A stretch of DNA of 64,000 bases. Origin: Thalassomonas sp. RHCl1 (GTDB lineage: Bacteria; Pseudomonadota; Gammaproteobacteria; Enterobacterales; Alteromonadaceae). Positions 41,625-49,697 of this stretch are shown one piece after another. The notes below the pieces were generated by a model. The model was not told where the DNA came from, made no database searches, and saw only the letters and a list, made by a program, of their open reading frames with translations. Location of the stretch: positions 62,001 to 126,000 of the forward strand of contig NZ_CANDNZ010000007.1 of NCBI RefSeq assembly GCF_947387555.1, given 5' to 3'. A program made the translations under genes and the position numbers. Numbering within the stretch: position 1 is the first letter of the stretch; every line of letters starts with the position of its first letter.

Positions 41625-42287
41625 ATGGGTATGTTTTCAAGATTTGCCGATATCATCAACGCCAATATCAACAGCATGTTAGATAAGGCTGAACATCCGG
41701 AAAAAATGATCAAATTGATCATTCAGGAAATGGAAGAAACCCTGGTTGAAGTGCGGGCGGCGGCGGCAAAACATATTGCCGAGAAGAAAACGTTATTACG
41801 GCAAAAACGCACCATAGAGACCAGTATTAGCCATTGGCAGGAGAAAGCCGAACTGGCGGTTAGTAAAGATAGAGAAGATTTGGCCCGTTCGGCACTGGCA
41901 GAAAAAAACAAAAGCAAAGAGCAGGCGCAGCTCATTCAGGAAGAGCTGGATACGCTGGAAGAATATTTAAGCAAGGTGCAGGAAGACAGCCAGCGCTTGC
42001 AGGATAAGTTAACCGAAGCCAAACGTCGCCAGCAGGCATATGTGGTGCGTGAGCAAAGCGTCCAGGCCAGATTGAAAGTACGTCAGCAGGCGGCGGTGGT
42101 CAATATTGATGAAGCGATAGCCAAGTTTGAACGTTACCAGCAAAAAATCGACCGGGTCGAGGCGGAAGTTGAGGCTTATGATCTGACGGAAAACAAAGAT
42201 CTTAATAGCCAGTTCCGTGAGCTGGAAAATGACGACAACATAGAGCAGGAGCTGGCGCAGCTGAAAAAGCAGGTGGCTAACGGTTAG
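41625..42287 (+). CDS. pspA: Phage shock protein A
   Basis: 220 residues, the usual PspA length. It begins MGMFSRFADIINANINSMLD, followed by the EHPEKMIKLIIQEMEETLVE segment that binds membranes and PspF. The rest is long coiled coil. PspA is an ESCRT-III-related protein that coats damaged inner membrane and keeps PspF inactive in unstressed cells. pspC follows; pspB and pspF are not adjacent. Confidence 0.97.
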   Translation: MGMFSRFADIINANINSMLDKAEHPEKMIKLIIQEMEETLVEVRAAAAKHIAEKKTLLRQKRTIETSISHWQEKAELAVSKDREDLARSALAEKNKSKEQAQLIQEELDTLEEYLSKVQEDSQRLQDKLTEAKRRQQAYVVREQSVQARLKVRQQAAVVNIDEAIAKFERYQQKIDRVEAEVEAYDLTENKDLNSQFRELENDDNIEQELAQLKKQVANG

Positions 42288-42400
42288 TTATTAACCAGGC
42301 TCCGGCCGCCAACCCTGGTTGGCAATGATTTTATCAACAAGTAATCCGGTATGCCTTCAATGATGGAATCGCCTTGAAGGTGCCGGAAAGGGGAGTAGAG

Positions 42401-42610
42401 ATGCAATACGAGAGAAGTTATTCAGTTAAAAAAACACTGAGCAAAGATGTCCACCATAAAAAACTATCCGGGGTCTGCGCCGGCCTGGCCAAGTATTATC
42501 AGTTACCCAGATTAGTGGTAAGGGTGGCAGCAATTGTAGCACTGATCACCTTTCCGGTAGCAACCGGCGTGGCTTACCTGGTGTCGGCCTTGCTGATGTC
42601 GGACAGGTAA
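42401..42610 (+). CDS. pspC: PspC-domain membrane protein
   Basis: 69 residues from the ATG at 42401 (AGGGGAG upstream); the earlier TTG at 42374 is not needed. The PspC domain is seen in KKLSGVCAGLAKYYQLPRLV, followed by VVRVAAIVALITFPVATGVA and YLVSALLM, one or two membrane segments. It senses envelope stress and recruits PspA. Shorter than E. coli PspC (119 residues), lacking its C-terminal periplasmic part. Confidence 0.9.
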   Translation: MQYERSYSVKKTLSKDVHHKKLSGVCAGLAKYYQLPRLVVRVAAIVALITFPVATGVAYLVSALLMSDR

Positions 42611-42656
42611 TCAAAACCGTAAAAGCTGCGGTGGAAGAACTAAAGAAGGAGGTTTT

Positions 42657-42995
42657 ATGTCATTTATGAAGTCGTTATTGCTGGCCATTATTGCCACATT
42701 ATTTTTAACCTATGTGTTTGGCGCCAGTGTTATCGATTGGTTTAACGTAGATGTTTATATGGACAATGAGTTGCTTGAGCCGGTTCAGGCGGTCAGTTTT
42801 GCTGCCTTGTTTGTGGTGGTGCTGGTGATAGCGGCGTTAGCCATAGTATTAAGTGTCTTTGGTTCGATTATTTTTATTATCTTGTTGATCTTCGGTGGCG
42901 CTTTAATGTTGATGCTGGGCATGTTCTGGCCGATCATTTTGATTGCCTGTGCTATTTGGCTGGTTAGCCGCGGTGGCCGCCAACCAGCCCATTAA
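42657..42995 (+). CDS. Psp-linked integral membrane protein
   Basis: 112 residues with AAGGAGG before the ATG. Three hydrophobic segments: ~5-25, ~45-70 and ~72-105 (SIIFIILLIFGGALMLMLGM), with a short polar loop (DVYMDNELLEP) after the first. The C-terminus is basic (SRGGRQPAH). No family recognised beyond its place at the end of the psp operon. It may replace the missing PspB or the C-terminal part of PspC; that is conjecture. Confidence 0.7.
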   Translation: MSFMKSLLLAIIATLFLTYVFGASVIDWFNVDVYMDNELLEPVQAVSFAALFVVVLVIAALAIVLSVFGSIIFIILLIFGGALMLMLGMFWPIILIACAIWLVSRGGRQPAH

Positions 42996-43027
42996 AGAGA
43001 GGTTTTTACTTTTTTATCGTGAAGAAA

Positions 43028-43061
43028 AAAGCCAGATAACTTGTGGTCATTATCTGGCTTT
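43028..43061. terminator. Bidirectional terminator (psp operon / enoyl-CoA hydratase)
   Basis: AAAGCCAGATAA (43028-43039) and TTATCTGGCTTT (43050-43061): perfect 12-bp stem, 10-base loop, A-run on the left for the minus strand and T residues on the right. Confidence 0.88.
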
Positions 43062-43078
43062 AAGGTTAGATAAAACAA

Positions 43079-43816
43079 TTATTTGAAGAATTTAGCCAGG
43101 ATATTCTTGCAACTATCGGTGGCCATCAGCCGGACAAACTCCTTACCTTCATTTTCAATGACTGCCGGTAATATTGCCTGGCTGGCTTGATGAATAAGGG
43201 CCCGGCTGGTTTTAACGGCATCTTGCGGCAGGGCGGCAATTTCAGCGGCCAGGGTTGCGGCACGTGACAGTACTTCATCCGGCTGGCATACCTGGTTTAC
43301 CAGGCCATATTCCAGCGCCTGCTCCGCTTCGAAGGACTTGCCTAAGACCAGGAGTTCAAAGGCGCGGTTATGACCAAGGCGTTGGGTCAACAATAAGCTG
43401 GAGCCGGCTTCCGGGCACAGGCCTAACTGGGTGAAGGGCAGTTTAAAGTGACTGTTGTTGGCGGCGACCACCATGTCGCAGTGCAGCAGCAAGGTGGTGC
43501 CTATACCCACGGCAACACCGGCGACAGCGGCAATAATTGGCTTGTCGAAAGCGGCCAGGGCCCTGACAAAATCCATTGCCACCAGGTCTCCGCTTTCGGC
43601 GCTTTCAATAAAGTCCTGCAGGTCGTTACCTGCGGTGAAGCAATTTTGATCCCCCTGGATCAGCAGGCAATGCACAGTGTCGCTTTCGCTGGCATAAGCA
43701 AAGTGTTTGATCAGGGACTGGTACATGGCCGTGTTAAGGGCATTTTTTTTATCAAGGCGATTCAAGGTGATAGTGAAAACACCTTGGTGTTCATGAGTAA
43801 GAATTAAATTATCCAT
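43079..43816 (-). CDS. Enoyl-CoA hydratase/isomerase family protein
   Basis: 245 residues. Crotonase fold: NRLDKKNALNTAMYQSLIKH, oxyanion region AVAGVAVGIGTTLLLHCDMV, and FTQLGLCPEAGSSLLLTQRL. In place of the two catalytic Glu of a classical hydratase, the first position is Gly/Thr-rich (GIGTT) and only the Glu of CPEAG is present. An isomerase or thioesterase-like activity is therefore as likely as hydration. Stand-alone gene, divergent from the copper-chaperone gene. Confidence 0.85.
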   Translation of the reverse strand: MDNLILTHEHQGVFTITLNRLDKKNALNTAMYQSLIKHFAYASESDTVHCLLIQGDQNCFTAGNDLQDFIESAESGDLVAMDFVRALAAFDKPIIAAVAGVAVGIGTTLLLHCDMVVAANNSHFKLPFTQLGLCPEAGSSLLLTQRLGHNRAFELLVLGKSFEAEQALEYGLVNQVCQPDEVLSRAATLAAEIAALPQDAVKTSRALIHQASQAILPAVIENEGKEFVRLMATDSCKNILAKFFK

Positions 43817-43887
43817 TTTGTCTTAGCTTAGTTACAATAGCGGGCACCACAACCATAATGCGTCTGGATAAGGAAGTATAGAGAGAG

Positions 43888-44385
43888 ATGAAAAAATTTT
43901 ACCCGGCTTTTTCATTGTTTATATGTTGTTTTTTAACTGTTTGCAGCTTCAGGGCCTTAAGTTTTACCGCAAGCGGAGCAATCGCTGTTGATGGCGGCTA
44001 CGTCAGGGAAACCATTCCCGGCACCGTTATTTCCTCAGCCTACATGACCATCACCAATAGCAGCGATAAGACCTTTACTTTAACCGGCGCCAGCAGCAAA
44101 CGCAGCCCGCGCATTGAAATTCATGAGCATACCATGTCCGACGGCATGATGCGTATGAGGCAAAAGGCGTCAATCACTATCAAGGGCAAGGAAAGTGTGA
44201 CCTTACAACCCTCAGGACTGCATTTAATGGTGTTCGATTTACCTGGGCCGTTAAAGCATGGGGAAAACATGCCGGTCACCTTGCATTTTTCCGGGGGGCA
44301 GGATGTCAATATCGAGTTGCCGGTGCAGGGCTTAAAGAAAAAAAACACTCATCAGAAGAAAGACAATCACCATCACCATCATTAG
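43888..44385 (+). CDS. Periplasmic copper chaperone PCu(A)C with natural His5 tail
   Basis: 165 residues. Signal or anchor segment ~5-25 (AFSLFICCFLTVCSFRALSF). The PCu(A)C copper site is complete: His 79, Met 90, His 112 and Met 114, spaced as H-x10-M-x21-H-x-M. The C-terminus ends in Lys-rich HQKKDNHHHHH, an additional metal-binding tail. Such proteins deliver Cu(I) to the cytochrome c oxidase CuA centre. It is followed by DUF2333 and an outer-membrane protein gene, 17 and 3 bp apart, probably one operon. Confidence 0.9.
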   Translation: MKKFYPAFSLFICCFLTVCSFRALSFTASGAIAVDGGYVRETIPGTVISSAYMTITNSSDKTFTLTGASSKRSPRIEIHEHTMSDGMMRMRQKASITIKGKESVTLQPSGLHLMVFDLPGPLKHGENMPVTLHFSGGQDVNIELPVQGLKKKNTHQKKDNHHHHH

Positions 44386-44402
44386 GAGATTAGGAGCCGT
44401 TT

Positions 44403-45395
44403 ATGAAAGTTAGTTTTTCCACAAAAACAGTCGTGACTATGGTCGTGGCTGTGTTTTTTATTTTTTATTTTGTCGGGGTGTGGTGGAGTTTTGAGCCGGA
44501 TGAATTTGATATCAAGACCCAGGTGACCCAGGATGCCACCCTTGATAATGTTGCGCCTGTGGTCGGTTATACCACAACCACGTCTTTGATCCGGGTGATC
44601 GAAACCATGCTGGATAAACCCGGCGGTTATTTATCCAACGATGCCATCCCGCCGTCGGTGTTTTTAGATAATATTCCCGCCTGGGAATTTGGCGCCCTGG
44701 AAATGGTGCGGGATATGGCCCTGGTGATGCGCCAGGAGTTTAGCCGCTCCCAGTCCCAGTCGCTGGAAAATCAGCATTTAAAAAATGCCCATCCGCAATT
44801 GAATATCGACCATACCAGCTGGGCGATGCCGAGTGCCGAAGGGGAATATAAGAAAGCGATCAAAGAGTTATATGCCTATCGCAGTGCGCTTACCGATGTC
44901 AGCAGCCAGAATGCGCAGTTTTATGCCCGTGCCGATAACCTGCGCGACTGGCTTAAAGAAGTGGAAAAACGCTTAGGCAGCTATTCCCAGCGGTTAAGTG
45001 CCAGTGTCGGCCGGGAGCAGATGAATACCGATCTGGCGGGTGACAGTGTGGCCCAGCAGTCCACCAGTGCGGCATCGAGTCTGCAAATGAAAACCAGCTG
45101 GTGGAAAATCGACGATGAATTTTATGAAGCCAGGGGCGCCTGCTGGGCGTTATTGCACTTTTTGCAGGCGATAGAAATCGATTTTAATGATGTCCTGGAG
45201 AAGAAAAATGCCAAAGTCAGCGTGCAGCAAATCATCCGGGAATTAAAAGCGAGCCAGCAGCCGGTATGGAGTCCGATGATCCTTAATGGCGACGGTTTTG
45301 GTTTTCTTGCCAACCACTCGTTAGTGATGGCCAATTATATTTCGCGGGCCAATGCCGCATTAATTGATTTAAATGAATTATTAAGTCAGGGATAA
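44403..45395 (+). CDS. DUF2333 family protein
   Basis: 330 residues, usual family length. One N-terminal membrane segment (~10-28, TVVTMVVAVFFIFYFVGVWW) followed by a large domain with conserved segments VGYTTTTSLIRVIETMLDKP, GGYLSNDAIPPSVFLDNIPA, WEFGALEMVRDMALVMR and a C-terminal SWWKIDDEFYEARGACWALL. Function unknown. It lies 3 bp from the next gene, so translationally linked to it. Confidence 0.88.
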   Translation: MKVSFSTKTVVTMVVAVFFIFYFVGVWWSFEPDEFDIKTQVTQDATLDNVAPVVGYTTTTSLIRVIETMLDKPGGYLSNDAIPPSVFLDNIPAWEFGALEMVRDMALVMRQEFSRSQSQSLENQHLKNAHPQLNIDHTSWAMPSAEGEYKKAIKELYAYRSALTDVSSQNAQFYARADNLRDWLKEVEKRLGSYSQRLSASVGREQMNTDLAGDSVAQQSTSAASSLQMKTSWWKIDDEFYEARGACWALLHFLQAIEIDFNDVLEKKNAKVSVQQIIRELKASQQPVWSPMILNGDGFGFLANHSLVMANYISRANAALIDLNELLSQG

Positions 45396-45398
45396 AAC

Positions 45399-46151
45399 AT
45401 GAAAAAAGCAGCAATAGCATTAACTCTTACCACCTTGTTATCGGCATCGGTACAGGCGGACACTTTATTGGGGGTCTATTTCGGCGGCCAGGTATGGGAT
45501 AACGAAGCCGAAGGGGTATTCGGGGAAAGCACCACCCAAAGCGATTTTAATTTAAAGGATGAGCAGCAGGGCAGTTTTTTCGTTGCCGTGGAGCATCCGC
45601 TGCCGTTTTTACCGAATGTGAAACTGGCGCACACCAATTTGGATACCGACGGTAATACTACGCTGACAACTGATTTTGAATTTAACGATCAAACTTTTAG
45701 CGCAGATACCAGTGTCGATGCGGTTTTTGATGTCAGCTATAACGATTACACTTTTTATTATGAGTTGTTTGACAATGATCTGCTGACCTTTGATTTTGGT
45801 TTAACCGCCAGGGATCTCGACGGTGATGTAAAGGTTGCCGATACCGGTAATACTCAAAGTGCCAGCCGTTCGGTGTCGGAAATCATACCTATGGCCTATA
45901 GCTCGGTGATCATAGGTTTGCCTTTTACCGACTGGAACCTGTTTGCCGAAGGTAACTATTTAACTTTTGATGATCATACCTTATATGATTACCAGGTCGG
46001 GGTCAGCTATGCCCTGACGGATAACTTTGCCCTGGATGTTAACTTAACTGCAGGTTACCGGGCAGTGAAATTTGAATTAGATGATCTTGATGACTTTTAT
46101 GCAGATCTTGAATTTAAAGGTCTGTTTGCCGGGGTTATCATGCACTTTTAA
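45399..46151 (+). CDS. TIGR04219-family outer membrane beta-barrel protein
   Basis: 250 residues with signal peptide KKAAIALTLTTLLSASVQA. The mature protein begins DTLLGVYFGGQVWDNEAEGV and has alternating aromatic/hydrophobic strands throughout. It ends in a terminal Phe (AGVIMHF), the usual outer-membrane barrel signature. Family members are small barrels of unknown transport role. Last gene of the PCu(A)C/DUF2333 group. Confidence 0.85.
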   Translation: MKKAAIALTLTTLLSASVQADTLLGVYFGGQVWDNEAEGVFGESTTQSDFNLKDEQQGSFFVAVEHPLPFLPNVKLAHTNLDTDGNTTLTTDFEFNDQTFSADTSVDAVFDVSYNDYTFYYELFDNDLLTFDFGLTARDLDGDVKVADTGNTQSASRSVSEIIPMAYSSVIIGLPFTDWNLFAEGNYLTFDDHTLYDYQVGVSYALTDNFALDVNLTAGYRAVKFELDDLDDFYADLEFKGLFAGVIMHF

Positions 46152-46159
46152 TCTTTATC

Positions 46160-46200
46160 AGCCGGTGCTGGTTTTTCCGGTACCGGTTATTTCTCTCTGT
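46160..46200 (+). terminator. Probable terminator
   Basis: AGCCGGTG (46160-46167) pairs with TACCGGTT (46181-46188) with two G-T wobbles, followed by a T/C-rich run. Moderate strength. Confidence 0.5.
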
Positions 46201-46347
46201 TTTCTCCCCGTTATCAAATAAAAAAATAACCTGATTAAATCCAAATACTTTACATGAGTTGCAACCGGCTCGTCGAAAACCTGTGCTTTTTTAAACTAGA
46301 ATTAAAGGTGTATATGCTCAAAAACAGCTGTACAGGAGGAGCGGGTT

Positions 46348-48525
46348 ATGACACAAAAAAGGTGGATTTTCCTTGGGGTTACACTTCTATTTTTAGTCAC
46401 TATCATTGGTTTTTTCTTTATTAAACTTTGGCAGCCGGCTAAATCTTTTGCTTACCGGCAGGTAAAAGCCGTGGCAGTGGCGCCGGATAATTTTCAACTG
46501 CCGGTTACGCGCCATATTCGATTGCTGCCGAGACCGCAAGAAACCTTTGCCTTCCCGATTGCTATCGGTGAAACCGGGCCGGTCAACAGCTTATATGCCG
46601 GAAAAATGCAATATCCCTTTTATTGCATGACCTTAGATTCCGGGCTTGGACAGCCTGAAGTGGATAACCAGCTTGGTCTGGGAGTACCCGTCTACCGCTC
46701 AATAACGGACAAAAAAGAGGTTATCGGCTACAGCAAAGATTGCTCTTTACCAACATCCGTGGCCTATTACAGGGTTGACGCCGGGGATAAGGTTGAGCGG
46801 GTTACTCAGGACTTGCTGGAGCAGCAGGCACATGGCCAAATGAGCAAAGGGAATTTATTTCGGGTGGAGCAGGGCACCATTAACCGCTTTATTTATACCC
46901 TGGTGGTGCCGGTATCCCCGGATGACTTGGATTCTCGCACGGCAACATCCAAGTGGAATCAGCGTTTGATCTATCAGTTTAACGGCGGCTCCGGCATAGG
47001 CTACCGCCAGGGGCGGCAAACGGCGCGCCGGGTGATCACCCGACAGCTGCAGCAGTTACAGGACGGTTATGCGGTGATCAGCTCCAGCGGCAACCGCACC
47101 AGTTATACTTATAATATGTTGCTGGCAGAAGATACTGCGCGGCGGGTGAAACAACAATTTGTCAGCTTATATGGTGAGCCCCTTTACACTGTTGGTATCG
47201 GTGGCTCAGGCGGCGGGTTGGCTCAATACCTGATAGGCCAGAACAGCAGGGGTATACTCGACGGTTTGATCCCCCTATATTCTTATCCCGATATGATCAC
47301 CCAAACCACTTATGCCTTAGATTGCGATTTATTAAATAACTACTTCACTTTCCGCAGCCGGGATAAGGCGACTTGGAATGACTGGCAAAAAAGGCAGCTG
47401 ATCGAAGGCATGAATGCCATTAATGACTTTCCTCAAAGAGCCGGCTTCCTGCAGCCGGTTAACCAGTTGATGGCGGGCTTTGTTCCTTCCCTGCCTAAGG
47501 GCAACAGTGAATGCATCAATGGTTATTTTGGTTTGTCCAGTTTTATCAATAATCCCAGGCAGGGCTTTATCCGCGATTTTTTCCACCCCGATGTGGTAGA
47601 GAAGGTCAACTGGAGTTACTGGCAGGATATGGCAAATGTATTGGGCAAGGATAACCAGGGTTTTGGCCTGACCACCTGGGATAATGTCGGCGTGCAGTAT
47701 GGTTTATCGGCTTTTGTTGATAACAGTATCAGTTTTGAAGAGTTTCTGGATATCAATAAACATATCGGTAGCTGGAAACCCCAGGATAAGATGAAAGCAG
47801 AATCGCTGATCACGCCATTTGGTAAAAAACTCCCCTTATGGCTTTCCTTATGGGGCAATCAGAATATCACTAAAGTGAACGGGCATGCGGCGCAAAGAAG
47901 GACCGGTTCCCTTGCTGCTATGCAGGCGGCCTACCGCTCCGGCCAGGTCTTTATCGGTAAGGTGGCGTTGCCGGTGATCGATGTGCGCCATTATTTAGAG
48001 GATGATCTGGATATGCACCATGTTTCCGCATCATTTTACAGCCGGCTGAGGATGCAGCAAGCCAATGGCCATGCGGATAATCATGTGATCTGGATCTCTC
48101 ACAAAGAGCATAATCCGTTGCAACAGGCGTTTAATATGATGGATAGCTGGCTGTTAAATAAAAAAGAGGACTCTTTTGCCGGTGTACTTGAAGCCAAGCC
48201 GGAGCAGTTGCAAGATACCTGTTTTGCTGCCGACGGCGCCATCTTGCACCGGGGGAAGGATGTCTGGGATGGCCAGTGGAATCAAAAACAGAGCGGCAGT
48301 TGTCAGCAAGTATATCCCATGTACAGCACCAGCCGTATCCAGGCCGGTGGCGGCTGGGCCGGAGATGTCTTCAAATGCCAGTTGATGCCGGTGAAACAGG
48401 CAGTAAAAGCAGGTCTTTACGGAGAGCATGATATGAGCGGATATATAGCGCAGCTTGAAGCGGTTTTCCCCGACGGCGTCTGTGATTATCAACAAGGTGA
48501 TCTTGGTCGCCCGGATGATATTTGA
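46348..48525 (+). CDS. DUF6351 family protein, alpha/beta-hydrolase like
   Basis: 725 residues. One N-terminal membrane segment (~5-25, WIFLGVTLLFLVTIIGFFFI), so membrane-anchored or exported. The body has FNGGSGIGYRQG and the nucleophile-elbow-like GIGGSGGGLAQYLIGQNSRG (~residues 291-310), as in DUF6351 proteins. Downstream are a possible acid region (VIDVRHYLEDDLDMHHVSAS) and several Cys. Probably a hydrolase acting in the periplasm; substrate unknown. Strong GGAGGAG ribosome site. It converges with the AraC-type gene on the other strand. Confidence 0.75.
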   Translation: MTQKRWIFLGVTLLFLVTIIGFFFIKLWQPAKSFAYRQVKAVAVAPDNFQLPVTRHIRLLPRPQETFAFPIAIGETGPVNSLYAGKMQYPFYCMTLDSGLGQPEVDNQLGLGVPVYRSITDKKEVIGYSKDCSLPTSVAYYRVDAGDKVERVTQDLLEQQAHGQMSKGNLFRVEQGTINRFIYTLVVPVSPDDLDSRTATSKWNQRLIYQFNGGSGIGYRQGRQTARRVITRQLQQLQDGYAVISSSGNRTSYTYNMLLAEDTARRVKQQFVSLYGEPLYTVGIGGSGGGLAQYLIGQNSRGILDGLIPLYSYPDMITQTTYALDCDLLNNYFTFRSRDKATWNDWQKRQLIEGMNAINDFPQRAGFLQPVNQLMAGFVPSLPKGNSECINGYFGLSSFINNPRQGFIRDFFHPDVVEKVNWSYWQDMANVLGKDNQGFGLTTWDNVGVQYGLSAFVDNSISFEEFLDINKHIGSWKPQDKMKAESLITPFGKKLPLWLSLWGNQNITKVNGHAAQRRTGSLAAMQAAYRSGQVFIGKVALPVIDVRHYLEDDLDMHHVSASFYSRLRMQQANGHADNHVIWISHKEHNPLQQAFNMMDSWLLNKKEDSFAGVLEAKPEQLQDTCFAADGAILHRGKDVWDGQWNQKQSGSCQQVYPMYSTSRIQAGGGWAGDVFKCQLMPVKQAVKAGLYGEHDMSGYIAQLEAVFPDGVCDYQQGDLGRPDDI

Positions 48526-48547
48526 CTCCGGCTGATAAGGGCTGGCT

Positions 48548-49546
48548 TTATTCCTGGCTGAAGAGTTTTTTACGTACCATCTGGCGGTAATCCTTCGGGG
48601 TTAGCGCCAGATGTTTTTTAAATAACCGGGTCAGATCTCCCTGGTTCGGATATCCCACCTGGTAGGATATTTCCTGGATCGATAAATTACTCGAAGATAG
48701 CAGCTCTTTGGCGGTCTCCAGTTTTAATTGCTGCCAGTAGTCCCCGGCGCTGCTGCCGGTAGCCGTTTTAAAGCGCCGGGTAAAAGAGCGCTGGCTTAAA
48801 CCGAACTGAGCGGCGACCTGGTTTAGGGTCAGGGGGGAAGAGACATTGGTTTTTAACCAGAACTGGATTTGGGAAATCAATTCATCTGGGTGGCGATCTA
48901 CCGCTCCTTCCCTGTACCTCTGCTCTTCATAGGGTTTCCGGATCTCATGGGAGAAATTACGCTCCACCTGCTGGGCAGCCGCGCGGCCGTATGTCTGATC
49001 TATGATATGAACAATGATATCTGCCAGGGCATTTAAGCTGGCGGCACAATAAATCCGCTCCGACTGGGTGATAAAAAAATCCGGTTTTAGCACTACAGCC
49101 GGATAGTCACGTTTAAACTGTTCGACATAATGCCAATGGGTGGTGGCGGGATGGTTATCGAGTAACCCCGACTGTGCCAGAAAACATACCCCGGTGCCTG
49201 TGCCTATCAGGGTGGTGCCCTGTTGCCATAAATCATGTAACCATTGAATCAGCTCCTGCTGCTGGCGTAACACCGGCCTGGGATTTCGCCACAGGCTGGG
49301 TACGATCACAATATCCGGAGTCGGGCAGTCCCGAAGCTGGGCATCAGGTGTGAGTCGAATACCGGCACGGGAGGCAATTGCCCGGTCATCCTGGCTGACC
49401 AGCTGGATATTCAATGAAGTTGCATTTCTGTCATGGCGTCTGGCAAAGGCTTCTCCGGCAAGTAACATTTCTATCGGTAAGGTCAAGCTGGTTGCCAGCA
49501 CATGCTGATAAATCGGCAGGGCTATGGTGATTTGCTTTTGGCTCAT
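48548..49546 (-). CDS. GlxA-type AraC family regulator
   Basis: 332 residues. N-terminal DJ-1/PfpI-like domain (~1-190) with GTTLIGTGTGVCFLAQSGLL and DNHPATTHWHYVEQF. The C-terminal AraC domain has VAAQFGLSQRSFTRRFKTAT and ISYQVGYPNQGDLTRLFKKH. Same architecture as the protein at 35456 but a distinct branch. Divergent from fabY; no direct evidence that it controls fabY, which is normally housekeeping. Confidence 0.9.
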   Translation of the reverse strand: MSQKQITIALPIYQHVLATSLTLPIEMLLAGEAFARRHDRNATSLNIQLVSQDDRAIASRAGIRLTPDAQLRDCPTPDIVIVPSLWRNPRPVLRQQQELIQWLHDLWQQGTTLIGTGTGVCFLAQSGLLDNHPATTHWHYVEQFKRDYPAVVLKPDFFITQSERIYCAASLNALADIIVHIIDQTYGRAAAQQVERNFSHEIRKPYEEQRYREGAVDRHPDELISQIQFWLKTNVSSPLTLNQVAAQFGLSQRSFTRRFKTATGSSAGDYWQQLKLETAKELLSSSNLSIQEISYQVGYPNQGDLTRLFKKHLALTPKDYRQMVRKKLFSQE

Positions 49547-49697
49547 GAGGGTTCTGTTTTTTCTTTATATTGAGTCAGTTTACTTTTGTTTGGCCTTTTT
49601 TGCATCTTATATGGCCTGATATGCTAATTATTTTTAGGGTAAAGCACATAAACTAATAACATCTGAGAAAACTATTGAATTAAGTAAAGGTTTATTA

